Of a DNA stretch of 64,000 nucleotides, positions 21,181 through 31,735 are shown piece after piece. The notes beneath the pieces were generated by a model. The model was not told the origin of the DNA and searched no databases. It worked only from the letters and a program-made list of their open reading frames with translations. The DNA is from Peltaster fructicola (Eukaryota > Ascomycota > Dothideomycetes), in assembly GCA_001592805.2 (NCBI GenBank), contig CP051143.1, positions 1,426,001-1,490,000 on the forward strand, read 5' to 3'. The position numbers and the translations under genes are program-made. The first letter of the stretch is position 1; the number at the start of each line of letters is the position of its first letter.

Positions 21181-22259
21181 ATGATACTAACATCAACCAC
21201 ATGCGATCGACAGCTGATCTGGTCCTGATGTCTGCAGCACACTGGTGGTCGACCTAGGCACCATTTGATCTCGGCTCACCAAAGTACAGACTATTGAGTG
21301 ACATTGCATGACTTCATCGCGGATGACCATGCACTGCTGTGCCTCAATTCTGCTGAGCTGGAATTTTTGCCGACATGACCTGATGCTTCGCCGCCCACCT
21401 GCAGCTGCACGTGGCCAGACGACAGCATCTACGCCCTCGTGTCATGTAGTGTTTTGGCCAGGCTCTGACAGGGACGCGATTCGAGCCCGAGCCGGATCCA
21501 GAGCACGCAAGAGAGGCACAGTAGGATGCGCGATGGCTCCATATGGTGACACTCCGCAGATCCTGCATGGCGATTATGCTCGGCCAGATTAAGAGCGAAG
21601 GACTGCTGATGTGATGAGAGTAGTCCAACGGTCGATATTAGAGATTGCGCATCACGGACGCTGATTGCACATGAAGACAAAACAGACGACGACATTCCTC
21701 CGCCAATCACGCCATGTCAGCACATCACGCCAACCCATGTCAGCTCAATGCCTGTAGTCGATCTCTTGACAGGGTATGAAGATCGAGAACAAGCTCGTTC
21801 GAGGTCTTGCCGTTACATACAAACAGGAAGCTTCCATTACATGGAACCGCGGCGTAACAATCTTCTCGAGCATCGGCTCACCGTTTGCTGATCTTGCGAC
21901 CTTGCAATGGAGATCCTTCGTGGCGAGCGCGCTTCGAGATGCCTTCGGCCACGCCGTCTATTATGCATGTCATATTGATCAGCTCGTCCATGCGGTGCAA
22001 CATGCACGGGAGACGGCTGCAAACTCTCTGCAACGCATTGATCACGAGTTCCGAGGGCGTTCACCAGATTGGAGATCAAGAGGGAGTTAAAAAGTATGTA
22101 TGTTCAGATTGCTATGTAATGCTCAAAACCAGACGCCGTCAATGGTCCATCAGAATCCTCCGTTGATGTCGTAGTAGCAGTTAGTCCTCAGCAAGATAGC
22201 TAGAACTTTGATGGTAGCATGAAAGAAAGGTTAAGGCTTGCACAACTGAGGAATCGCAT
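21181..22259. other. 1.1-kb tail-to-tail intergenic stretch
   Basis: Lies between the 3' ends of the Smr gene and the ABC transporter. No coding region, RNA gene or repeat that I can support. Confidence 0.5.
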
Positions 22260-24198
22260 CTATTGCTTTCGGATGTGAAGAGTCAACCAGCCTAGCAATC
22301 GGTAGACGAAGATGATTGCAATCATGATGCCAACCCACTTGCCAGTTTCGCCAACCTGGTATCCGTACTGGTCAAGCACAGCAGTGCCGCGGATTTGGCA
22401 GGTTGGTTGGACACCGAGATCAGTCTGGTACAAGCAGTTGCAGCTGCTGTCAGCGTTGCGTGCACAGTTGTACTCCCGGTAGCCGAACTCGTTGACCATC
22501 ATGCCCTGGAAGACGTAGGACTGGTAATCAATGTAGTGGAAGACGTAGCGCCAGAATGGGTTGAGTGTCTGTGGTGGTACCAAGAAACCTCCTGTGCACA
22601 TCCAGAGACCGTTGGCGAACGCAGTAGCTGCGAGAGCGACGACGAAGATTGGGACCAGAGCACTGATGAGCACGACAAGCGACTCGGCAGCGAGGAGATC
22701 TAGGAACAACCACATGATCCAGGTCATGAATGCGCCAGCGGTTGGTCGGAAGTTAGTCAACCAGTAAGCGACGACTGAGAACAAGACTGTGATCAGGAAG
22801 AGATATGGAATGCCAGTGATGAAGTTGGCAATCATGAAGGAAGTTGGACCGTAGAGACCGTTGGCACGCTCCTTCATAAAGAGCGCGCGATCCTCGAGGA
22901 AGGCTGGAATGTAGGCGACGGCCATGAATGACATGAAAGCACCACCGAAGAAGATAGCGTTGATGAAGGACTGGATGTTGCCCTGGTCTGGGCTCAGTCG
23001 AAGCCAGACAGTTCCCATCATGACGGCCAGACCCATGTACATAGCGATACGGATACCGTATGCAATGATGTCTCGGTATGACTTGATGAATGATCGGTGA
23101 ATGAGTGCAACAGGAATGGCAACGAAGCCTGCGGACTCATCACGGAAATCGGCAACGTCGGTGTCCATTGTGTTGCGAGCCATCTCGTCGGTGAGCTCAT
23201 TGACGGTGGCGGTAGCCAAGCGGGACTTGTGCCATGATGAGTGGACCATGTTCAGCTGCTGATCAACCTCGCTCTTGTCGCGGGCGAAATCAGTGTTCAC
23301 AAAGTCGATGATGAACTCTGCTGGGTTCATGTAGAGTGGAATTGGGAATCCACAGGCGTCGAAGTATGGCTGGACCTCAGAGACTGGACCGCTGTAAGCA
23401 GTGCCACCCTGCGAGAGAAGAAGCAGCTTGTCGAACATGGCGAATGTCGATGTGGAAGGCTGATGGATGGATGCAATGACAATCAAGTTGTGCTTCTTTG
23501 CGATGTCCTTGACGAAGGAAACGACCTCGAAAGAAGCAGCAGAGTCCAGACCGGATGTAGGCTCATCGAGGAACAAGAGCTTTGGGCTGGTAATGAGTTG
23601 CGAAGCGACACTGACACGACGCTTTTGACCACCAGAGATACCCTTTCGGATTGGTGTGCCGATCAAGTTGTGTGCCTGTCCCTGCAGACCGAAGGCAGTG
23701 AGGAGAGCCTCGATACGCTGAATGCGCTCAAGCTTGCTGACGCTCTTTGGCAGAGACAGACGTGCAGCGAAGTTGAGTGTCTCACGGACAGTGAGAGCAC
23801 CGACTAGGGCATCTTCCTGCTCGACGTATGCTGAGATACGTCGGAGAGTCTTAGTGTTTGCCTGCGAGCCATTGATGTAGACTGCGCCCTGCACGGAAGC
23901 GTTGAGAGCAGCAGTACGGTGTGCGAGAACGTTCAGGAGAGTAGATTTGCCAGAACCGCTGATTGCGTGTTAGCAATGTGTCACGAATGCCGCGGTTTTC
24001 TGCCACTTACGAAGGTCCCATGAGAGCCAGCAGCTCACCTGCCTTGACGAGTCCATTGATGTCTGACAGGATCGTCTTTGGCTGCTGAGATTGACGGTCC
24101 TTGACCGTGACCGTCACGCCCTTCCAACCAAAGCTGCGCACGTTTGTGTTCGTCAACTGGGCGTAATCACCTCCGATCATCTTCTCGATGTCCGACAT
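22260..24198 (-). CDS. ABCG (White/WBC-type) half-transporter, two exons
   Basis: A 628-aa half-size ABC transporter with nucleotide-binding domain first and six membrane segments after. Exon 1 is 24011-24198, exon 2 is 22260-23958; the 52-nt intron (GTAAGT...ATCAG) falls inside the Walker A motif, and splicing restores GPSGSGKST at residues ~61-69. Other motifs: signature ISGGQKRRVSVA, Walker B KLLFLDEPTSGLDS, switch His in IASIHQPSTSTF. The membrane half (~250-620) includes an extracellular Cys-rich loop, NCARNADSSCNCLYQTDLGV, common in this family. The ATG at 24198 (MSDIEKMIGG) is the first in frame; upstream sequence is open but has no ATG. Such transporters work as dimers; substrates (lipids, drugs or metabolites) cannot be told from sequence. 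Confidence 0.93.
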
Positions 24199-26597
24199 CT
24201 TTGAGTAGCTCCTGCGCGAGCGAGCGTCGATGGGTTTAGCCGTGATGGTTATGTAGGAACTCAGAGTTCCCAGGTGATCGTGAGGAGGTGTTGGTTGTGG
24301 ATCAGAACATTCAGCCGCAGACAATAAGCGACAAAAGTGAAACGAGTCGGCGAGTCACTCGGATTCTGTAGTCACTGGCTTGACTTGACGAGCGACTGTC
24401 TTGCAAGCAGGTGATGTAGAAGAGTTGGACGTCTGGGTCGTTATCAGGAGGTGTGAGAACCAGTCTGCGTGCGAAAAGGAGTTGAAAAAGAGGCACAGCG
24501 GCACTTTACAGTATGAGAAGCAGCGGCATCCAGGGCGAGACATGCACCTGCAGCTTCCTACACAGTGGTTGACCAATAGGAGTTCTCCCGCTCCCACATG
24601 ATCGCTGCCATGCGACAATCTCGAACAAGCTTGCTCTCGGCCTTCTCTTTTAGGGTGCGGTTCGTTGAGGGACAGGGACACGATGTGATCTGTCTCAGTG
24701 GCTGTGATTACTGACCTGAACGTACAGCACGCTAACTTGTGCCACCCAGGCCCTGCTGCTACCTTTGCGGCGTTGCTACTCGCTGCTTCCACACACCTCC
24801 TCCGAAGCTGGGCGTAGACTTGTCTGCTGCGCTCTCCAGAAATAGCAGACAGCACATGTGTACCTCTCTATCACACTTTGGGGGCATTCTCAGCACCAGG
24901 TATGCATACGCGAGGCGACTCTTATGGCTGGAGAAAAGAAGAAGCGATGCCGGAATGCCAGCGTGCAAGGACAGGACACTTGGACACCCGGCCGTACGAA
25001 AGTATGATCTGCGGCGGCGTGCACAGAAGCAGTTCGGAGTCCCTTGACGTGCCGTTGCAGGTCTGGCTTTGATAGACAGTCGCGGTTAACGACAGCACGA
25101 AATCTCTGTCACGCAGCTCGACACCCTGCTCATCCTTGGTACGCACCAACTCTAGACAATCCTGGGTGTGCCGCAGCAAGGTTGATCTGGTCTAGGACGG
25201 AGCTTACCTCAAAGCATATTCAACAGGCTCGGCGACTGTTGGCTCGATTTCGGCCCCTGAGCTAGAGTTGCACGCCAAAAGCCACCAGTGCATAGAGCAT
25301 TCGTCTCTTTGGTTCAATTGACCCATGATTCACAAGCTTCTCTTTGTCTACTTATTTCTTGAATCATCCTGAGAAGCACGTCGCTTATGGAGGATCTTGT
25401 TGCGCCAACAAGAGATCATCACAGAGGCAGCCTACGATAAGGTCAGCGGTTGCGCTGACTTCGCAACCTTCGTGCCACGTAATCGATCTCTTAGACTAGT
25501 CCACAAAGACGAGCCATGATCTGCCGGCAGATGCAAGAGAAGACCTCTTATCAGCAGACGGAACACATGCCTCGAGCTTGTAGAGACGACAATCAGACGG
25601 GACTCTATTTCGCTGCGGGTATATGCTTGACTAATGATCCATGTCTTGTCTGTACCAAGGGAACTCGTCACTTTTCCGAGCAAGTTTGTGTCACACAGCG
25701 ACGGACATGCTTCCTATGGGTCCATGCAGGCGACACCCAATCTCTTTGGTACGATCCTGCCTGCTATAAAGCCATCAGCCGTATTCGGGAGATACGATGC
25801 CTGCGCGGCGCAGGGCTCAACAAAGACATAGCCTGTCACGACAGCTCGCGAACTACACGTTGTACAGGTTGTACGCACGACAGAGGGCTCGCGAGGACGA
25901 CGACGTAGATAGTAGTGTGAGCATTCTCTCTTGTGGCTTTGCTCGCCGTCAGAAGCCGCTGCTGATCTCTGGTGAGGACGGCTCGCCAGTCTTTTACGCG
26001 CGGGACCCAGCTCATGAAACGGCGTCTGGATCGTGTCAATCCCTCCCTTGCCGCCCGGGGCGATGCCCGCCTGGCTCACCTTGACGCCAGTCATTTGTCA
26101 CAATATGCCACCTGTGGGTTGTCACGGTAGCGACATGACTGCGCTGATGGCTTGGGGCCCATTTTGAGCTCGAGGCGCTTGATCGCATAGCAGCCACAGG
26201 CCAGGAACATCCCAGGGCACCAGCAGTCATCTTTTAGACTTTGAATCTAGCGTTGGCCCCAGTGCCGATTCGGGAAGCAGGTACGGATCGTGAGTGAGAC
26301 ATCGGCCAATGGCCCAACTTTACATGCTTTGCCGCACAAGTACTTCGAAGAACTCCTGTCCTCCCTGTCAATCGCCTAAAGTCTTTATACTGATCACAGC
26401 TATACCACTGTTACACGCTTACTTCTTGGAATGCATTGACTTGAATAGCCGCTCTACTTCGCCTCTCGAAGCATTCACGCCGCGCTGTTACGTCGCTTCA
26501 GAGTCAATTCGGCGCATATCCGCGGTATCATGCTGTTGTAGAAGATATAAGATCTCGCGGAACCTGACGGCCGGTGCCCTCGACAACACTCCAGCGC
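24199..26597. other. 2.4-kb gene-free region upstream of ABC transporter and sulfurase-like gene
   Basis: The longest gene-free stretch in the window, lying between two divergent start codons. Open frames here are short, Cys/Arg-rich and unlike proteins. No transposon ends, long repeats or RNA gene seen. It may simply be a large shared regulatory region, or hold an untranslated RNA that cannot be recognised by eye. Confidence 0.5.
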
Positions 26598-28719
26598 ATG
26601 ATGGCCTTCGACCTCCAGCAACATTCAATAGAGTCCGCCATTAACTCTTCTGCGGCTCCCAAACGCATACGATCACACGCAAGTCTTTCTAAGCGATCAC
26701 AGCCAAATCTGCGGATGCCAACACGGCTGCAAACCACGCTCTCTTCCGACGACGTTTCCTTAATCAGCGACTTTGGTACAGATCATGGTTATATAACAGA
26801 TGCAACAACGCCAGCTTCTTCAGAGATGGGTCATGATGATATGGAACCAGACGGTGTGGAAGAATTCAGGGATCGGGAATATCCTCAATTGAAGGGCAAG
26901 ACATATCTTGATCATGGCGGAACAACGGTTAGTAAGAGGACATATTATTCTGGGCCTCATCACTGACAAGACACAGCTCTACGCTCGATCGCTCGTGGAA
27001 GAGTTCTCTCACGATCTGATACACAATCTTTATGGCAACCCACATTCAGCCTCGAAACCATCGGCACTTGCAGGTCAACGAGTTGATGCAGTTCGAGAGC
27101 GGGCACTGCGCTTCTTCAATGCAGACCCAGAAGAGTTCGACCTCGTCTTTGTTGCCAACGCCACCGCTGCCATCAAGCTTGTCATCGACTGCTTCCGCGA
27201 CCACGCTGCTGCCAGCAACACACCCGTGTGGTATGGCTACCACAAGGACTCACACACATCCCTCGTCGGTATCCGAGAGGCAACCAAGCTGCACCGCTGC
27301 TTCACAAGCGACGAAGAGGTCGACATCTGGATCAACAGCGGTGGCCTCGGTGGTCCTCGTGCTCGTCAACTCGGACTCTTCGCATATCCTGGCCAGTCTA
27401 ACATGACTGGTCGCCGACTACCTCTCAGCTGGCCTGGGAGGATACGCAAGTCATTTCATAAAGCACCTACATACACCCTCCTTGACGCTGCAGCATTAGC
27501 CAGCACTGCTCCTTTGGATCTAGCAGACCCAGCCACCGCTCCTGACTTCGTTGCTCTCTCTTTCTACAAGATATTTGGCTTCCCCAACATTGGCGCTTTG
27601 ATAGTGCGCAAAGACTCGGCACATGTATTGGACAGCCGCCGATATTTTGGTGGTGGCACTGTCGACATGGTCATTGCTGTCAACGACACATGGCACGCGA
27701 AGAAGGAGACGACTGTCCACGACCGTCTAGAGGACGGCACTCTGCCTTTCCACTCTATCTTCGCTCTCGATCATGCTATCAACGTGCACACGAGGCTCTA
27801 TGGACCAAATCCGATGAAGTTCATATCGATGCATACAGCACAACTCGGCAAACAGTTGTACGACAGCCTCACGTCCCTACGCCACTCGAACGGAGCGCCG
27901 ATGTGCCGCATCTACAAGGACGACAACTCAATCTACGGCGACCCATCTCTGCAGGGCGCCACTGTTGCCTTCAACGTGATGCTCGCGGACGGCACAATGC
28001 TAGGCTATGAGGAGGTCGAGCAGGCTGCAGACGAGCGAAGTATCTATGTACGCAGTGGATCTCTCTGCAACCCAGGTGGCGTGGCGACTTATCTCCAGTG
28101 GTCACCGGCCGAGATGAGAGCTGCCCATGCTGCTGGTCACCGATGTTCACACCCTACACAGGTCATGTTTGGCAAGGCGACTGGTGTGGTCCGTGTGAGC
28201 TTGGGCGCAATGAGTGTCGCGCGAGACGTCAGCACATTCGTCAAGTTCCTCAAGCAGTACTACACTGATCAAACGGCACAATCCAAGCTTCGAGTGGAGG
28301 CCAGAGTGGAGGCATTGCCAACACCTACAAGTGCTGTCTCCATGACGGCGCCGATGTCGATGGCCATACCTCGCTCACCAGGCGCAGCCTCTACACACTC
28401 GCTGTTACCACCCAAGAGCGCCGGATCTGGACACTACTCAAGCGCGGATGTCATCGAAACGCTACCGGCCATTGAACAGCCAAAGCCACAGTTACCTCAA
28501 TTCAAGCCCGAGGACTACATCGCCATGACCAGGTCCTGGAAGGAGGAGGTGCGGAAGCAATATCCGGAGCTGAAACCCGAGGACGCAAGTATGTACTCCC
28601 GACAGATCAACCTAACGCCAAGCGTGAAGGCCAGGAAGTTCGGCCGAAGCGTCGTCAACCTGCTGCGCACCAAGACGCATGCGACAGAAGAGACCAGGTA
28701 CGAGCAAGCCATAAAATGA
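26598..28719 (+). CDS. Molybdenum-cofactor-sulfurase-like PLP enzyme without MOSC domain
   Basis: A 690-aa class-V aminotransferase-fold enzyme related to the N-terminal half of Moco sulfurase. Exon 1 is 26598-26927, exon 2 is 26977-28719; the 49-nt intron (GTTAGT...ACACAG) follows YLDHGGTT, a hallmark of the family. Further hallmarks are NLYGNPHSASKPS, YHKDSHTSLVGIRE, FAYPGQSNMTGRRLPLSW, and SFYKIFGFPNIGALIVRKD with the PLP Lys at ~308. In Moco sulfurase a Cys-rich TGCFCNPGAC loop carries the persulfide; here it reads VRSGSLCNPGGVATYL, keeping one Cys (~474) and losing the flanking two. The C-terminus (~550-690) is a Pro/Ser linker and a charged tail, not the MOSC domain of full-length HxB/ABA3. 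So it is probably a paralogous cysteine desulfurase of unknown acceptor. Confidence 0.82.
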
Positions 28720-30414
28720 GAAGCATGCAACTTTTCGTCTGACTGGATCGCCTTCAGAAGCCCCAAAACACAGAACTACTCCGAACAGATCGACTCGGCA
28801 TTGTCTCAGCACTCCTCGCGTCATAGCCTCGAGAAAGCACAATTTGCACACAACGTACGAGCCCTCGGCTTGTGATCAGCAAGCTTCAGCATACTTACTA
28901 TTCTGTTTAACCGCGTCGTCAGCGTTCGATGGGAGGTTAATATCACGATACCAGGAAAGCGTTTCATGCAGTATACATTCACATTACATCAGCAGCAGGC
29001 ACATCTGTTGCAACATTCAGTTCAGGGCGATAGTAGCACTCCTTGCTCTACACCAAACAATAGACGGCATAACGCTATCGATTGAGAACATACCCACCAC
29101 GGCTCTGCCTCAAAGAGAGATGTATGCAGATGGATTAAGACATCTGGCAACCGTAAGCTCTAATCTAGTACACTCTTTGTAAATAGCCCAGTGTCAATGG
29201 CGCACAACTAGGACAGCACGAAACATCAAACTGTCACAAACAATTCCTGTTATTGTGCCATTTCTCCTTGAAAATGCTCCCACAGCTGTGGGAAGTGTGC
29301 AACGGGACTCAAAGCACGCCATCTGATTCATGGCCAAGAAACACTCCGGTCCTACGTCGTCCCTACCTTATGCGCTTATATCCCTGAGCCTTGTCGATAT
29401 AGCTATCCTAGTCTTCGTCCTGGACAAAACACAGCCGGCGTTTAGTCGAGCGTTGAGATTGTCTTTGTTGCTTGCTACAGCATCGCAAGAGCATATGAAA
29501 CAACCTCTTCGAGCTGGTCGGTGACCAGATGGGCGTTGTGGCTGCCACGAGAGCGCCGTTCTTGTGTAGCGATGACCTTCTAACCTGCAGGGATGACAAC
29601 TTATGTTGTGTCTCATGGCACAATAGGTGATCGTTCGGGATAGGTGATCTCGGACAATAGCGCAGACGCTTGTGCTTTCATAGGCTCCCTGCTCTGCAGT
29701 TCGTTGGGCGAACAAGATCCTTGTTGTACTGCAGACCTTGTCCCATAGCCCAGCGACTACTATCGATCACCCATGAGCTTGGAATTCGCTTTGCCGAGTG
29801 TATAGACCAGGACAAGGTGGTCGGTAGTGGTGTGAAACAAAGACTACTGCAGGTGTCACCAGTCTCAGGATCCTAGTATCTCATGCAGTGAACCTGCAAC
29901 GGTCATGCGCCAAGTCACTGGAAAGCATCAGCTTCGACATCGTCGCAGACGTGACGCTGAAATGTCAAAGGGATGTCTGGCGAACGAAGTGCTGTCAAGT
30001 CGCAAGGCATTGCCTGATATGAACAAAGCGCAACAGATGCACAGCCTCAGGATCGTGGCGTCACCGCAGCTTCACCGTCCACGCAGGCTGCATTCTCTCG
30101 TCACAATCACACGCGCTTTGATGACATACGAAATGACAGGCTCAATGTTGATAAAGCCCGTCTGGATCTCAAGCTGATGTCAAGATGTGCTTTCGCTCAT
30201 GTGCTGACGACACGCTGAGCTGGCAGTGATGTGCTAAGTACTGATTGGAAGAACCATTACCGCCCAACGACAATCACCAGCCATTCGATCGAAATCACCC
30301 GTGAAGCAAGACGTTACTTGACAAAGGCGACAGACTAACTTTGTCTCCTACGCTCCGACACTGCAGCTATAAGATTCTACAGCACTACATTCTGCAACAC
30401 AGCACTTCGAGATC
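28720..30414. other. 1.7-kb gene-free stretch
   Basis: No coding region I can support on either strand; the small frames lack family resemblance or useful splice sites. A TATAAG sequence lies about 45 bp before the ATG at 30415 and may be part of that gene's promoter. Confidence 0.5.
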
Positions 30415-31683
30415 ATGGTTCAGCAGATCGTGACGATCGTCAACCAATCTGGCAAAATCGTGAAGTCGACAAAGCAGCTCGCCAATGTGTTCAAAGAAGC
30501 ACAAAGCGCGTACAACGAGAAGAAAGCAGAGCTCAAGGCACAGCGACATCGAGACTTCGACAGCAAAGCCAGTGAGCGTAAAGTTCACAAACAGCTCGAG
30601 GCTCTTGCTCTCGACGATGATGCAAATTCACAGCGCAGGAGTAGTGTTGATGGGTCACGAATCAAGCGAAAGCCGGTCGCTTCACGACATGAACGACCAA
30701 CAATAGAGCGCGGCGTTTCGGACAGCTTCTACGTGAATGATGAGCGAAGTCCTAAGACGAAGACGCTGTCCAGAAGCTCAACAATGCAATTCGATGCTCA
30801 TGGCCGGGCTGCTAACGATGACCCGAGGGTTGGCGAGCTTGTGAGACGACATACTGATCTTGACAAAGCGCTGGCGTCCCCTCGGTCCAGACGCTCAAGT
30901 CGAAGAGCGAGCTTGGATGATATCGACATGGATCTTGCATATGGCGAGTTACCGCCACCACTGCCAGCGCGGAAAGGCAACGACACCGTCGAGCTTCGAG
31001 ACAAGATGACTGGGCTTCAACGACTTCTTGAGGAAGCCAATTGTGTGGGCCACTCAGCAACTGCCATCATTGAGAACCTGTCCAAGAATCCGGACACCAT
31101 GGCAGCTGTGGCCTTGACGTTGGGCGAGATCAGTGCATTGGCTGCGAAGGTGGCTCCGGGAGCACTCACAGCTCTCAAAGGCTCGTTTCCAGCCATTCTG
31201 GCTCTGCTTGCGAGTCCTCAGTTCGCAATCGCCGCTGGAGTCGGGGTGGGCATCACGATCATCGCCTTTGGCAGCTACAAGATCATAAAGAAGATCCAAG
31301 CGCGAGGAGAGGAAGATTCCCGTCTACTGGCATATGAAGCCGAGCCACTCTCTCCGACAGAATCAGTGGACGAGTTGAGAGAGATCAACAGGATTGAAAG
31401 CTGGCGAAGAGGCATTGCAGACGTCGAAGCTGAATCGCTGGCGACTAGTGTTGAGGGCGAGTTCATCACACCAATCGCCACGAGGACTCTGATAGAAGAG
31501 GGCAGGCTCACTGAAGCTGACTTGAAGTCAAAGGCTAGTACCAGGAAGAGTCGGAGAAGAAAAAGTGCCAGCGATGTCAGCAAGTCGTCAAAGGCTAAGA
31601 GCAGTTCAAAGACAGGTGGTAAGTCCACTCGATCAAAGAAAGAAAAACCGCCGAGCAGGCTGGCTATGCTCTTCAAGGCATGA
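30415..31683 (+). CDS. Uncharacterised fungal protein with a Gly/Ala-rich hydrophobic segment
   Basis: A 422-aa single-exon protein that I cannot name. Residues 1-60 are helical and charged (VTIVNQSGKIVKSTKQLANV, FKEAQSAYNEKKAELKAQRH). A long Ser/Arg-rich disordered region follows with several basic RxxS sites (RRSSRRASLDD), then a PPPLPAR proline motif of the SH3-ligand type (~182-188). A hydrophobic block at ~220-290 (MAAVALTLGEISALAAKVAP, LLASPQFAIAAGVGVGITII) looks like one or two membrane-associated Gly-zipper helices. The C-terminus is Lys/Ser-rich with a basic, possibly nuclear-targeting tail (KSRRRKSASDVSKSS, TRSKKEKPPSR). Composition suggests a phosphorylated, membrane-linked scaffold, but this is inference. 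The stop is 52 bp from the GPI16 stop on the other strand. Confidence 0.75.
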   Translation: MVQQIVTIVNQSGKIVKSTKQLANVFKEAQSAYNEKKAELKAQRHRDFDSKASERKVHKQLEALALDDDANSQRRSSVDGSRIKRKPVASRHERPTIERGVSDSFYVNDERSPKTKTLSRSSTMQFDAHGRAANDDPRVGELVRRHTDLDKALASPRSRRSSRRASLDDIDMDLAYGELPPPLPARKGNDTVELRDKMTGLQRLLEEANCVGHSATAIIENLSKNPDTMAAVALTLGEISALAAKVAPGALTALKGSFPAILALLASPQFAIAAGVGVGITIIAFGSYKIIKKIQARGEEDSRLLAYEAEPLSPTESVDELREINRIESWRRGIADVEAESLATSVEGEFITPIATRTLIEEGRLTEADLKSKASTRKSRRRKSASDVSKSSKAKSSSKTGGKSTRSKKEKPPSRLAMLFKA

Positions 31684-31735
31684 GGCGAAGCTCATAATGG
31701 CAATGATTGATGCCTAGTATTCATATCCTGTCAAA

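Noticed and set aside
24739-25265. Several overlapping short frames in the 2.4-kb gap
   Set aside because: Cys/Arg/Ser-rich, no recognisable motifs and no consistent exon joins.
26222-26275. Sequence resembling the anticodon arm of a Gln tRNA (TTTTAGACTTTGAATCTAG)
   Set aside because: No matching D arm, T loop (GTTCGA-type) or 7-bp acceptor stem around it; chance resemblance.
14360-28719. Possible sulfur-metabolism cluster (MET10 plus sulfurase-like enzyme, and the distant sulfatase)
   Set aside because: The genes are separated by unrelated housekeeping genes and long gaps and show no shared regulatory site that I could see; co-location is probably chance.
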